Shown one piece after another: positions 7,923-16,800 of a DNA stretch of 64,000 bases. The stretch spans positions 1 through 64,000 of the forward strand of contig NZ_JAKKFH010000015.1 in the NCBI RefSeq assembly GCF_022230925.1, read 5' to 3'. The translations under genes and the position numbers were made by a program. The stretch is from Micromonospora alfalfae. Lineage in GTDB: Bacteria; Actinomycetota; Actinomycetes; Mycobacteriales; Micromonosporaceae. The first letter of the stretch is position 1. The number at the start of each line of letters is the position of its first letter. A model generated the notes under the pieces. The model was not told where the DNA came from and searched no databases. It was given only the letters and a program-made list of their open reading frames with translations.

Positions 7923-8753
7923 TCACCTCAGGTGGAACCGTTCGTCGACCGCGAGAGCGGCCAACTGCGGAACGGAGAACGGCAGCTTCGTCAACGCTGG
8001 CCGGCTCTCGTCCAGCCGCACAGTCTGCGCCACGAAGACCACAACGCCGTCCGGGTGCCGGTACGCCGACCACTGGTCGAGCCGATCGTCGTCGGTCGGT
8101 CGGATCACCACGCCGACCCGCGTCGTGCCGGCGGTCTCCACCTGGCATTCGCCCCGCATGCCCCAGAAGGTCTGGGCCAGGTCACACGGCTCGGTCGGCA
8201 ACTGGTTGCCGGCGTCGTGCACCTCCACGATCACGCGACCGGTGCCCTTGCCCTGCGCCACGGCCACCGAGGACGAGTAGCTCCACACGTCGACGCCGTC
8301 CACCTTGTCCTCGAACTGCGCCTGGTGGGTCCGCAGCGTCCGCTCCTCGGCGGACTGGTTCGGCGGGTCCTCCGGCGTGGTGTAGCCGGAAGGTATGACC
8401 GAGACAGCCTCGCTGAGCAGGTGAGTTCCCTGCTCGTACTTGGATCCGGCCCGCGCGGTCCGGTCCTCCTGCGGCTGGCCGTCCGGCCCGGTCGGCCACG
8501 GCTCCTTGGTGTCCGGAGAACCCAGCGGCCCCTGACCCGCCGGTTGGTAGACGCGGCCGTCCGGGGTGGCGACGGCCGCGAAGCCGGTGACGGCCAGCAC
8601 GACGGCGGCCGATCCGAGGGACGCCCACAGAGCGCGTCGACGGAAGCACGTCCGCCGTGCCGCGCCGAGCGCTGCTCCCGTACTCAATGGTGGTGGCGGG
8701 GTTGTCCGCGCCATCTCGCTGCGGAGCCCCTCGCGGAACTCTTCTTCGTTCAT
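7923..8753 (-). CDS. Anti-sigma-like single-pass membrane protein
   Basis: A 276-aa protein with a cytoplasmic N terminus of about 38 residues (MNEEEFREGLRSEMARTTPP...), one transmembrane helix at about 40-62 (ALWASLGSAAVVLAVTGFAAV) and a 210-residue extracytoplasmic domain without a recognised family. The layout, together with a 4-bp ATGA overlap with the stop of a SigE-family sigma gene upstream, indicates a cognate membrane regulator or anti-sigma partner. That sigma gene is now split by the island, so this gene has lost both its promoter-proximal partner and probably its native transcription. Assignment as anti-sigma is by context, not by a visible zinc-binding ASD motif. Confidence 0.6.
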   Translation of the reverse strand: MNEEEFREGLRSEMARTTPPPPLSTGAALGAARRTCFRRRALWASLGSAAVVLAVTGFAAVATPDGRVYQPAGQGPLGSPDTKEPWPTGPDGQPQEDRTARAGSKYEQGTHLLSEAVSVIPSGYTTPEDPPNQSAEERTLRTHQAQFEDKVDGVDVWSYSSSVAVAQGKGTGRVIVEVHDAGNQLPTEPCDLAQTFWGMRGECQVETAGTTRVGVVIRPTDDDRLDQWSAYRHPDGVVVFVAQTVRLDESRPALTKLPFSVPQLAALAVDERFHLR

Positions 8754-8839
8754 CGCTCTCTCATCTCGATCCCGCTGTGGACGGGTGACAGGAGGCCGCG
8801 CAACGTGTCGAGCCCGCGTGCCGCCTGGCTCTTCACCGT
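8750..8839 (-). pseudogene. 3' tail of a SigE-family sigma factor, split by the island
   Basis: Reading the minus strand from the island border gives T-V-K-S-Q-A-A-R-G-L-D-T-L-R and about 15 more residues to a TGA at 8750-8752. This is the end of sigma region 4.2, the recognition helix that binds the -35 element. The stop overlaps the next gene's ATG by 4 bp. The rest of the gene lies 35 kb away at 43992-44411. No start codon serves this remnant. Confidence 0.9.
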
Positions 8840-8859
8840 AGTCAAGTGTCTATAGAAGC
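8820..8859. other. attL of the island
   Basis: The left junction places sigma-gene DNA (up to 8837) next to island DNA (from 8840), around the shared dinucleotide GT at 8838-8839. The island arm ends in TAGAAGC at 8853-8859, exactly 13 nt from the GT. The opposite island end has GCTTCTA exactly 13 nt from its GT. The symmetry is what a serine-integrase attP would leave after integration. Confidence 0.8.
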
Positions 8860-8867
8860 CAGGCCGT

Positions 8868-9668
8868 GTGTCACAGCAGCGTTGCTATACGTTGCTCGGC
8901 GTGAACGAGAGTCTCGCCCGTGAACGCCTTGCTGGTGTACTTCAGCTCATCGACCAGTGGGGCGACCTGTACGACCGACGCTGGGGAAAGCGAGAGCCGT
9001 ATGGGGAGGAGAACCCCGCACTCGACTCGCAGGTCGACTCGCTCATCGACGAGGTGCGGTCCCGGACGAGGTTGGCCCGAGACGTGATCGTCGCGATGGG
9101 TGAGGTGCAGTTGGCGGCGAAGGTCGTCGAGCACGAAGAGGGAGTGTATGGAGGGCATCCGTTTACTCAGGCTCGTGTCGCGATCGTCGAAGCGATCTCC
9201 AGCCTTGCGCAGCGGGAGGAACTGGCCGAGATCATAGGTCCGGTGGGCCCTCGACTGTCGGCGTCGGAGCTGCATCCAACTATCTGGGGGGCCGCCGCCA
9301 AGCTGTGGGACGACGGCCACCTCCGCGCAGCGGTGCAGACAGGTGCGACAGCGCTCGAAGGCCTGTTGCAGGGCATCGCCGGACCAGGAGTGTCGGGCGA
9401 GGGCCTTGCTGGCCTCTTCTCTATTGGCGATCCGACGGTGGCGTCGCCCCGTCTTCGACTGCGCGACGTTGACTCGGCTTCGAAGACTTGGAAGTCAGCG
9501 CATGAGGGAGCCGCTGCGATGATCCGAGGCGCCTTTATGGGTGTGCGAAATGTGGTGTCTCATCCAGGGTGGCCGGATCCAAGTTCTCGTGAAGCGCTTG
9601 AGATGCTCGCGGTCCTGAGCTACGTGGCTCACCTCGTCGACCGATCAGATAAGGCGGATGCTCAGTGA
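8868..9668 (+). CDS. Hypoth_Ymh (TIGR02391) family protein
   Basis: A 266-aa protein whose C-terminal half (about residues 135-260) fits the Hypoth_Ymh family: LHPTIWGAAAKLWDDGHLRA, then TGATALEGLLQ, then RNVVSHPGW, the family's G..iRN..aH signature. The family is found in plasmids, phages and defence loci; its biochemical role is not settled. The N-terminal half is helical and unassigned. The first in-frame start is a GTG at 8868, close to the island border; a GTG at 8898 (MNESLARERL) is a plausible alternative. The stop overlaps the next gene by 4 bp (GTGA), so the two are coupled and likely act together. GC content is lower than in the flanking chromosome. Confidence 0.72.
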   Translation: MSQQRCYTLLGVNESLARERLAGVLQLIDQWGDLYDRRWGKREPYGEENPALDSQVDSLIDEVRSRTRLARDVIVAMGEVQLAAKVVEHEEGVYGGHPFTQARVAIVEAISSLAQREELAEIIGPVGPRLSASELHPTIWGAAAKLWDDGHLRAAVQTGATALEGLLQGIAGPGVSGEGLAGLFSIGDPTVASPRLRLRDVDSASKTWKSAHEGAAAMIRGAFMGVRNVVSHPGWPDPSSREALEMLAVLSYVAHLVDRSDKADAQ

Positions 9669-10846
9669 GCGCTTCGGCCTTCGACGGGATCTCGGAAATG
9701 CGTCTTGAAGGCGGCGGAACGATGTCCGTCACCTTCACCGATGGCCGAAGCGCAACTGCTCCGCTTGGGCGAGATGTATTCGAGCCAACCAGCGCAATCG
9801 CCTCCTCCACCTACCTTCCGCAGTCTTCACGGTTGCACCTGCGAACAAAACAAGGCGACGACATCTTCGTCGACCTACCGCAGCCCACCGAACTCGCACC
9901 CCTAGCCGGCAGACCAACGATCTATCTCGATCAAAATCACTGGAGCGCCCTGGCCAATATGCTCCACGAGCCACACCGGGTCACCAACGAACAGGAGCGC
10001 GAGGCAGCGGCGAAGCTCATTGAATTCGCGATGGCCCGGAAAGTTGTGCTGCCAATGTCCTCTGCGCACTTGTCAGAAACCTGCAAGCAGGTCGACGCCG
10101 ACCAGCGCTACCGGCGGGCGCTTACTATTGCCCAACTCTCGGCGGGCTGGCAACTGCGTGACCCGCTAGATCTTCGGCGGTTTGAAATACGACAGGCGTT
10201 GACCGTACGATACCGTCACCTTTGCCTGGTCCCTCCGGCGGCAGTCACCCTCGAGCCGAACGCCGTCCACTCCGGCCGAGGCAGCGACCTTCCAGACGTC
10301 GGCGCGGATCTACCAGCCGAAGCCCAATGGGCTGTCCATGCCATTCGGTGCATCGGAGGGATTCTCGATGCAGTGCTCGACGCGGAACATATCCCTATGT
10401 CCATTGCACCAGGATGGGCATCCGGATTCCAGGAATTTGCGACATTCTTGAAGAGCAACCCAAAAGGGAAAGAGTTGAAGCGCCGAAGGACGCATGCGAA
10501 GTTCATCGCCGACTTGGGGCGAGAGCTTCCTGAGGAAGCACACCGTGCTGGCATTACACCGGAGGAGATGTCCAATTGGACTCTTAATCATAGCGAGGAG
10601 GACCTAAGAGACATGCCGGCTCTAGGACTGTTTCGGGAAGTCATTCATGAGAAGCTCTCAGATGAGCGCCTCCGTTGGTTAGACAACGATCTCGTTGACA
10701 TGATGTACCTTACGTCGGCAGCGGGCTATTGCGACCACGTCGTCGGTGAGCGTGCACATATTTCCCACATCGCAAATGGGCTTCGGCGGCTAGGCCGGGC
10801 GACCAGCATCCACCGCAACCTCCGCTCACTGGTCAAGCAGCTTTAA
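9665..10846 (+). CDS. PIN-like domain protein, putative nuclease
   Basis: A 393-aa protein. After an N-terminal beta-rich region of about 80 residues (FDGISEMRLEGGGTMSVTFTDGR), there is a PIN-type start, TIYLDQNHWSAL (the first acidic residue of PIN folds, usually YLDTNVW). Later elements are VLPMSSAHLSETCK (the conserved Glu region) and a C-terminal DNDLVDMMYLTSAAGYCDHV followed by VGERAHI, resembling the paired acidic residues and final strand of PIN nucleases. A metal-dependent RNase is therefore likely but not proven. It is translationally coupled to the Hypoth_Ymh gene. Together they have the look of a two-gene abortive-infection or toxin-antitoxin unit. Confidence 0.62.
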   Translation: MSASAFDGISEMRLEGGGTMSVTFTDGRSATAPLGRDVFEPTSAIASSTYLPQSSRLHLRTKQGDDIFVDLPQPTELAPLAGRPTIYLDQNHWSALANMLHEPHRVTNEQEREAAAKLIEFAMARKVVLPMSSAHLSETCKQVDADQRYRRALTIAQLSAGWQLRDPLDLRRFEIRQALTVRYRHLCLVPPAAVTLEPNAVHSGRGSDLPDVGADLPAEAQWAVHAIRCIGGILDAVLDAEHIPMSIAPGWASGFQEFATFLKSNPKGKELKRRRTHAKFIADLGRELPEEAHRAGITPEEMSNWTLNHSEEDLRDMPALGLFREVIHEKLSDERLRWLDNDLVDMMYLTSAAGYCDHVVGERAHISHIANGLRRLGRATSIHRNLRSLVKQL

Positions 10847-11293
10847 GTGGAAGGAGCCCCTTAGGAATTTGCGGCACGCTCGTGATTCGTTGATGGCCGT
10901 TGCTACTAACGTCGCCGTTCGATCACGAGGATGGCAAGCCGACTCATTGACCGGTTGGGAGTCAGCGGTAGCCATGGCAGAGGAGCCGCTCAAGAACCAT
11001 CCAAGCTGACAGGCGCTGATAACACCGTCCCTGAGCTCGCAATGCATGAGCTCTTCGAGGGGGCTGCCTGGCGCGTCCGTGACAATTAGGGCCCGGGCAT
11101 GCGATCTCCTGTCGCTCCAGGTTCGCGCTCATGCGCGCCATGGGTCTGGGTTGTTGGGCTCGGTTGGAGGTGACTTCAGCCTGTCGGGTCCGAGCCACAT
11201 GGGATGCGGCAGGCAGCGGGAAGGGATGTTGTCGCCGAGACGTGCGCGGGTCGGAGCGCCAAACCCGGCTACTCAAAGGGCATAATCATCGCC
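10847..11293. other. Intergenic stretch, no gene seen
   Basis: About 450 bp separate the PIN-like gene from the next same-strand gene. Short open frames exist on both strands but lack start signals and protein-like composition. It probably contains the promoter for the DUF6338 module. No hairpin or repeat stands out. Confidence 0.4.
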
Positions 11294-11518
11294 ATGGCCG
11301 ATGACAAGAGCAACGCCAGACCCAACCCCGTAAGCCTCGGCGAGGGCGAGTTCAAGCACGGTTCGCAGGTGATCCTCACTCCGATGGCCGCAGACTTCAA
11401 CCCACCGTCTGCCTCGATGAATCCCGCTGCATCCCCCGGCCCAGCACCCGCCTCCAACGGCTCTGGTGGCTCTTCGGCCGCTAGCCCCAGCAGTAGCGCT
11501 CCTACCGCCAGCGACTAG
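11294..11518 (+). CDS. Small low-complexity protein, hypothetical
   Basis: A 74-aa protein. The first half is polar (MADDKSNARPNPVSLGEGEF, then KHGSQVILTPMAADFNPP), and the second half is a Ser/Ala/Pro/Gly-rich tail that is likely disordered. The stop is two bases before the ATG of the DUF6338-like membrane gene, so the two are probably co-translated. No family is recognised. A peptide substrate, a small regulator, or a linker-type partner of the membrane protein are all possible. Start at ATG 11294. Confidence 0.5.
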   Translation: MADDKSNARPNPVSLGEGEFKHGSQVILTPMAADFNPPSASMNPAASPGPAPASNGSGGSSAASPSSSAPTASD

Positions 11519-11520
11519 CG

Positions 11521-12270
11521 ATGTTGCCGCCGGTCACCCTCGGCGCCCTGCTGATCATCCTCGCGCTCGTACCAGGATGGCTATATCTGCGATTAGTCGA
11601 ACGCCTACGCCCTCCTGCTACCTATGGTGGCCTCCATCAGCTTCTTGAGGTACTAGCCGTCGGGGTTGCCACATCAGGTGTAGCTGCACTGGCGGTTCTA
11701 CTTACACCTCACCGTCTCTTGCCCTTCACGCTCAACGTCGACGCTTGGGCGGTCGGCGGGGACGCTTACCTCCGAGCGCACCCCCGGCCAGCAGCGTGGA
11801 GCGTAGCTCTCGTCTTCGTGGTGGCCTTGCTCATCGCGTACGGGCTCTTCAGCCTCCACCGGCTGCGCCGGCCCGCCGAGTTCAAAGGCCATGGCAATGT
11901 GTGGGTTCACAGCCTCGGCGATCGGCCAGCAGACAAAGTGCCCTATATTGGGCTGCATCTTGATGATGGACGTCTAGTTGAAGGCAAGCTGCACTCTTAC
12001 GCGCTTGACAACCAGGAAGGGTGCCGCGACGTCGCTCTGGAAAGACCCATCCGAATTACCTCAGCAAATGAGACGACTGCCCACCCTCTACCCAATCTCG
12101 ACCGCTTGGTCGTTTCTGCGGATCGGGTCTCGTACATCACCGTTATCCATGTCCCCAAACAGGTAAAGGCACGCAGACGACAGCGGCGGCCCGCTGAAGA
12201 GGCAATCAGCCCGGCCCAGCGCAAGCCAGAAGACTCTTCACTATCAGTTACGGATAGTTCGGCTCAATGA
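11521..12270 (+). CDS. DUF6338-like membrane protein
   Basis: A 249-aa protein with three hydrophobic segments: about residues 3-22 (PVTLGALLIILALVPGWLYL), 38-62 and 96-118. A cytoplasmic beta-rich domain follows (VWVHSLGDRP, YIGLHLDDGRLVEGKLHSYA) and then a basic, likely disordered tail. The APGxxY-like N-terminal helix and the C-terminal small beta domain suggest the DUF6338 family, which recurs in actinobacterial mobile and defence loci without a known function. It sits between a small hydrophilic protein and a single-TM protein, forming a three-gene module. Confidence 0.55.
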   Translation: MLPPVTLGALLIILALVPGWLYLRLVERLRPPATYGGLHQLLEVLAVGVATSGVAALAVLLTPHRLLPFTLNVDAWAVGGDAYLRAHPRPAAWSVALVFVVALLIAYGLFSLHRLRRPAEFKGHGNVWVHSLGDRPADKVPYIGLHLDDGRLVEGKLHSYALDNQEGCRDVALERPIRITSANETTAHPLPNLDRLVVSADRVSYITVIHVPKQVKARRRQRRPAEEAISPAQRKPEDSSLSVTDSSAQ

Positions 12271-12312
12271 CCCCGATGTGATGCAGGCCCCCGCCTCAGG
12301 CAAACTTAGGTT

Positions 12313-12879
12313 GTGGCAAACATCAACTGGGATACCGTCGCAACCTCCGTCGCCGCAGCAGTCTTCACCACCCTGGCCATCGAATATACGGCCAAGCCGT
12401 GGCTAGAAGCACGCAAGGACCGCATTCTCGAGGGCATGCGCGGCAGACGCGAACTCCTCGCAACCATCATCAAAATCGCGTTGCCGGCCGCTTTCCTTAC
12501 TGAGCACTTACCACCAAGCACACCTGCGGATATGCGCCAGCGCCTCCTCGAGGGACGTCGGCAACAGTACGAAGTTATGCGCGACCAAATTCAGCATCTC
12601 TTTGAGAACACCGGCCGCTACGGGGGCCTATATCCGGGTCCGGTTCGAGACTTGGTCATACGGTACATCTTGTGTATTCAAGGCCTTGCCTGGTCCCGAC
12701 GAACGCAGAACGACCAAGCTCGGATCGTTCGAGCGCTAACGGCTGAGTTAGCGCTCGTACTGGATGGCCCTCGTCGACATGCTCCGGCACGACTACGGGC
12801 AATGAGGGAACTCGACAAACTGATCCGGGAGACCGAAACGGATGATCCAGCCGACCGGCACGAAGCCCTCCGGACCTAG
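12313..12879 (+). CDS. Hypothetical protein with N-terminal membrane helix
   Basis: A 188-aa protein beginning at a GTG at 12313. A weakly hydrophobic segment at about residues 8-24 (ATSVAAAVFTTLAIEYT) may anchor or associate with the membrane; the rest is helical and charged (RRQQYEVMRDQIQHLFENTG). No family recognised. It follows the DUF6338-like gene by 42 bp in the same direction and probably belongs to that unit. Confidence 0.5.
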   Translation: MANINWDTVATSVAAAVFTTLAIEYTAKPWLEARKDRILEGMRGRRELLATIIKIALPAAFLTEHLPPSTPADMRQRLLEGRRQQYEVMRDQIQHLFENTGRYGGLYPGPVRDLVIRYILCIQGLAWSRRTQNDQARIVRALTAELALVLDGPRRHAPARLRAMRELDKLIRETETDDPADRHEALRT

Positions 12880-12925
12880 TCACCGATCCGGATTCGCCCA
12901 CGGCCCGTAGCGGTTCAGGACAAGG

Positions 12926-13690
12926 TCACGTTTCGAGTGGGTAGGGGCCGAGAAACCGCTCGCCGTTGAAATGGATCATGTGGGTCGGGTTGTCCGCACA
13001 CCACACTTCGGTCTCCCAGGCGATCTGGTGAAGGTATTTCCGCGCGTTCTGTCTGGTCGGGAAACAGGTGACGAAGACAGGACCTGCGGTGCTGCCAGCG
13101 AAGAGAGTGCGGAGTTCGGCGTGTCGTTTGGCATCGATAGGTCCATGCTTGGGGGCAGCCTCCAGCAACACCAGCCAGTTCTTGTCCGGCATGTACACGA
13201 TCAGGTCGGGGATCTTGCCGTGGGGGTCGAGGACCACACCCAGGTCGGTGAGAGCCTTCTCCTCGAAGGCTGACCACTTGTCCCCGGCATCGCCGACGTA
13301 GAGCACGACGCCGCCGGGGGTGAAGTAGCTGCAGAAGTCCCTGATCATGACGTCGAGGAGTTCGTTCTGGCCGCCGGGACTGAGAGTGACCTCTCGGCCG
13401 CCGGGCAGCACTACAGGAATACGGCGCATCTTCCTCTCCGCGGCATAGGCGTCCAGTTTGTCCGGGGAGGTCGATCAGGTAGTTCCTGATGGTGGTGTCG
13501 AACTCGTCGCTGCTGTAGGAGCGGATAACGGCCAGGGCGGGATCGCTGATCTGATAGCACCAGTGGGGCGAGTTTGATGGGCCGGTCGGGTTTGTCCGGG
13601 TTTTGCACGACAAGCCCTGCGGCGGCGGCCTGGGCCGCCGCCAAGGTCCATACGCAGCTGGCCCTGATATGTCGGTGGTTCCTGTCAAGT
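12926..13690 (-). pseudogene. BsuBI/PstI-type restriction endonuclease, 3' part with two frameshifts
   Basis: The intact downstream frame (12926-13429, 167 aa) is a clear BsuBI/PstI-family catalytic domain: VVLYVGDAGDKWSAFEEKAL, HGKIPDLIVY, WLVLLEAAPKHGPIDAKRHA, and the family ending HMIHFNGERFLGPY. Upstream on the same strand, homologous sequence continues in other frames: AGLVVQNPDKPDRP, then SPHWCYQISDPALAVIR, then a frame reaching KLDAYAAERKM. Two single-base insertions, near 13575 and 13465, would explain the breaks. The N-terminal helical domain is missing here, but a similar piece lies at 19722-20081. No partner methyltransferase is visible. The 167-aa C-terminal part could still be expressed from its own ATG, but is unlikely to be active alone. 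Confidence 0.75.
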
Positions 13691-13844
13691 GGCAGGCGGA
13701 AACGGCGTCCGGAGCTGCGGGTGGAGATTTCGATGGCGCTATCAATCTTGAGGTCGTCCGTCCGGGTTCGTGTCGGTCAGCAGCCCTAGAGTGGTGCGAC
13801 GCGGTCCGGCGACCGGCCGGGGCAAGCGCAACGCCGGAGATGTG

Positions 13845-16800
13845 ATGAGTAGCTCGAACGAGGGTCCCGCGGACGCAGAGGCGTCGACGCGGACTGGCGT
13901 AAACACGTACTCCACCGGCGGAGGAGGGGTTTCCTTCGCCCGCCGCGTGGCCGCCACTTACCTCGCGAGCATGCTCACTGGCAGCCGCCGGAGAGAAACG
14001 GGCGAGCTCCCGGTCCGATCGCTCGCGTTCCAGACCGGGCCCGAGCATCCGGCCGACGACCTGCTCGTCGTCGCGGGCGATCACGACATCGAACTCGCCG
14101 TCGCTTGCCGGGCGACGCCCAACTTCGTCCCCAGTCACGAAGAGACCGTCAAGCTGGTCGGGTCGCTGCTCGACGAGGTGGCCGCCCATCCCGACGGACG
14201 CGTCGCCGTCGCGGTCGCCGGGTGGAAGCCCGAATGGGAACAGGTTGCCAAGCTGTGCGACCTTGCCCGGGCGAACGGCGACGCCAACACCTTCCATACC
14301 GCCTTGGAGACAGATGGCCGTTGGTCGCAACCCGCACGCACCCGCTACCTCCACCTGCGTCGGATGGTCGCGAAGCCCTTCGGGAAGGAGCCCGATGACA
14401 CCGAGGTGAGAGAGCGGACCTGGGCTCTCCTAACACGGCTGCACATCCTCGGGTTCAAGGTACAAAGCCCAGATGAGTCCGACTGGACCGCTGTGGCCAG
14501 CTCCTTGGACGGCATTGCCGCCGAGGATGCCGACGGCGTCAGCCTGCGTGACCGTCTCGAGGTAAAAGCCGGCGATTACGACGTTCTCGGAGCCGTGGTC
14601 GACCTCAACCTGCTGCGAGCCGACACCCACCTGCTCATCGACGCCCCAGCCACGCGCACCAAGCAGGCCTGGAACATCCTGCACCAGTATCGCATCATGG
14701 CGTTCGGCACCGTTCGCGGCAGCCTCGGCGCCGGTGCCGGCGCCGGCACCGGTGGCGCGACGGAGCTTGCGCTGCCGTTCGCCGAAAGACGCGCGGATCT
14801 TGCCGCCGAACTGCGGCGCGTCGCCTCCGACCACGGCGCGCTGGTCGTCACCGGTTCCTCGGGAACCGGCAAGAGTGCCCTGGTCCTGTCCACCGTCGCC
14901 GAACTCGAGACTGCCGAGCCCGGAGCCTTCGAAGCAGTCGTCGTTAACTTCCGCGAGCTGCCGAACACCGGCGTCGAACTCCAACACCTGCTCGGTACAC
15001 CGCTCGGCCAGGTGATGGCCGAACTCTCGGCGCCACGCAGGGTCCTCGTCATCGACGCCGCCGACGCAGCGAACGAACGATCTGCCAGGCTGCTGCACCA
15101 TCTGGTCACCGCCGCCTCGACGGCCGGAATGGGAATCGTCGCAGTCGCCGCCGACCCTGCAGCAGAGTTCGTCCGCGAGCAGTTGACCATCGCATGGCAA
15201 GGTTCCGCTCAGACCTTCCACGTCGCACCCCTGGACGACACCGACCTGGCCGAAGTTGCGCAACGCTTCCCCTTGCTACGCGGACTGCTGCGAAACCTGC
15301 CCGGCGCCTCCTTGCTCAGGCGCCTGGTCGTGCTCGACCTGCTCGCGCGAACCGGCGTCGCCCTCGATGGGCCAATGAGCGAATGGGACTGCCTCCAGGT
15401 CATTTGGAGCAAGGTTGTCCGCGGCGACGGACGCCCCGGCCACGGGTCACCACAGGCGCGGGAAGAAGTCTTGCTCGCGCTCGCAGCATTCACACTCGCT
15501 GGTCCCGACAGGATGGTCGGCCCGAGCATCTTCGAAGCCTCAGCGGTCGATGCTTTACGCGCCGACCACCTCCTGGCACCCCACAACGTCTACCGCCGGC
15601 AGCCACAGTTCGCACACGACGAAGTACGCCGCTACGCGACCGCCATTTACCTCCTTCGCTCCGAACAGATTGTCGGCACGCTCAACGCCGCCGGGGTGCC
15701 GCGATCGGCGCTGTCTGCCGTCGCCCTCGCGTGTAAGGGTCACCTGGTCGACCCCGCACGCCAGCCCGAGCAGACCTTCCAGTCCCTGGTCTCGGGCTTC
15801 AAGGATCTCGCCCGCGCACATGGCTCCCGGTGGGCAGATGTTCCGATCGAGGCGGTCCTGGAGACTTCGCCCGCGTATGAGTGCCTCAAGGCCGCTACCG
15901 GCGCCGAACCCGCTAATCTCGAGCTGGCTGACGTGCTGCGTGTGATCACGCAGCGGTTCACCTTTAACGGGGCCATCGATCCGTCGATCGGGGCACCCGT
16001 CGCACGACTATTAATCGACCACGATGAGCCCTGGAACATCTCCACGCAGGCATTCGAGGTCCTCACGAGCTGGCTCCAAGCCCTCATCGTCGTAGGCGAG
16101 CCGGCGGGCCACGCACTTCGCGAAGCGCTCCGTATACGATTGTTGGACTTCTGGGAGCGGTTTCCGCCGAAAGAATCAACCGACGACGACGTACTCGGCT
16201 GGACAACCCGGGCAAGGCCCCGGCGACAGCGGAAGAACCTGGACTACCGGGTCACCGACGACGAGTTCGTCGAGACGTTGGCACTGCTCGGGCCCGACAT
16301 CAACACCGACGTCGAAACCTGCCTGCAGACGCTGGCCGAAGATGCACCCGCTTACCTTGCTCCAGCGGTCGACGCACCCGTCAGCGCGCTCAGCATCGCC
16401 CGGCATGACCCCGAGCTGCTCGCCAGGCTTACCGAGGCCTACTACATTGACGAGGACACCGACGACCGGTGGGGCGACCACGGCGAAGGTATCCGCGATC
16501 ACCAAGGGCGCTGGATGGACTTCCCTCCGCCATTCGCCGCGTACTGGTTCGGAGGGTTTCTGCAGCTGCTCAGGACCGCATCACTTACCACATCCACCCA
16601 AGTGCTGAACAACGTGCTCAACCACGCCGCCCGAGTCCGCGTGAAAATCACCTCACAAATGAACCGTCGTCGCGGCATGGCTGCGCCCGGGGAGGAGCTG
16701 GATACCAGCGCAGAGACGGACGATGAGTCCTGGGTTGTCACGCTGAATCTGACCGGCCAGCCCCGCCGGTACATCGGTGATGGCCAGGTATGGGCGTGGT

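Noticed and set aside
8830..8833. TCTT shared at both island borders as the crossover core
   Set aside because: It is shared, but arms measured from it are unequal (19 and 5 nt to the inverted GCTTCTA/TAGAAGC). Using GT at 8838-8839 / 43990-43991 makes both arms 13 nt and restores the sigma codons, so TCTT is only flanking homology.
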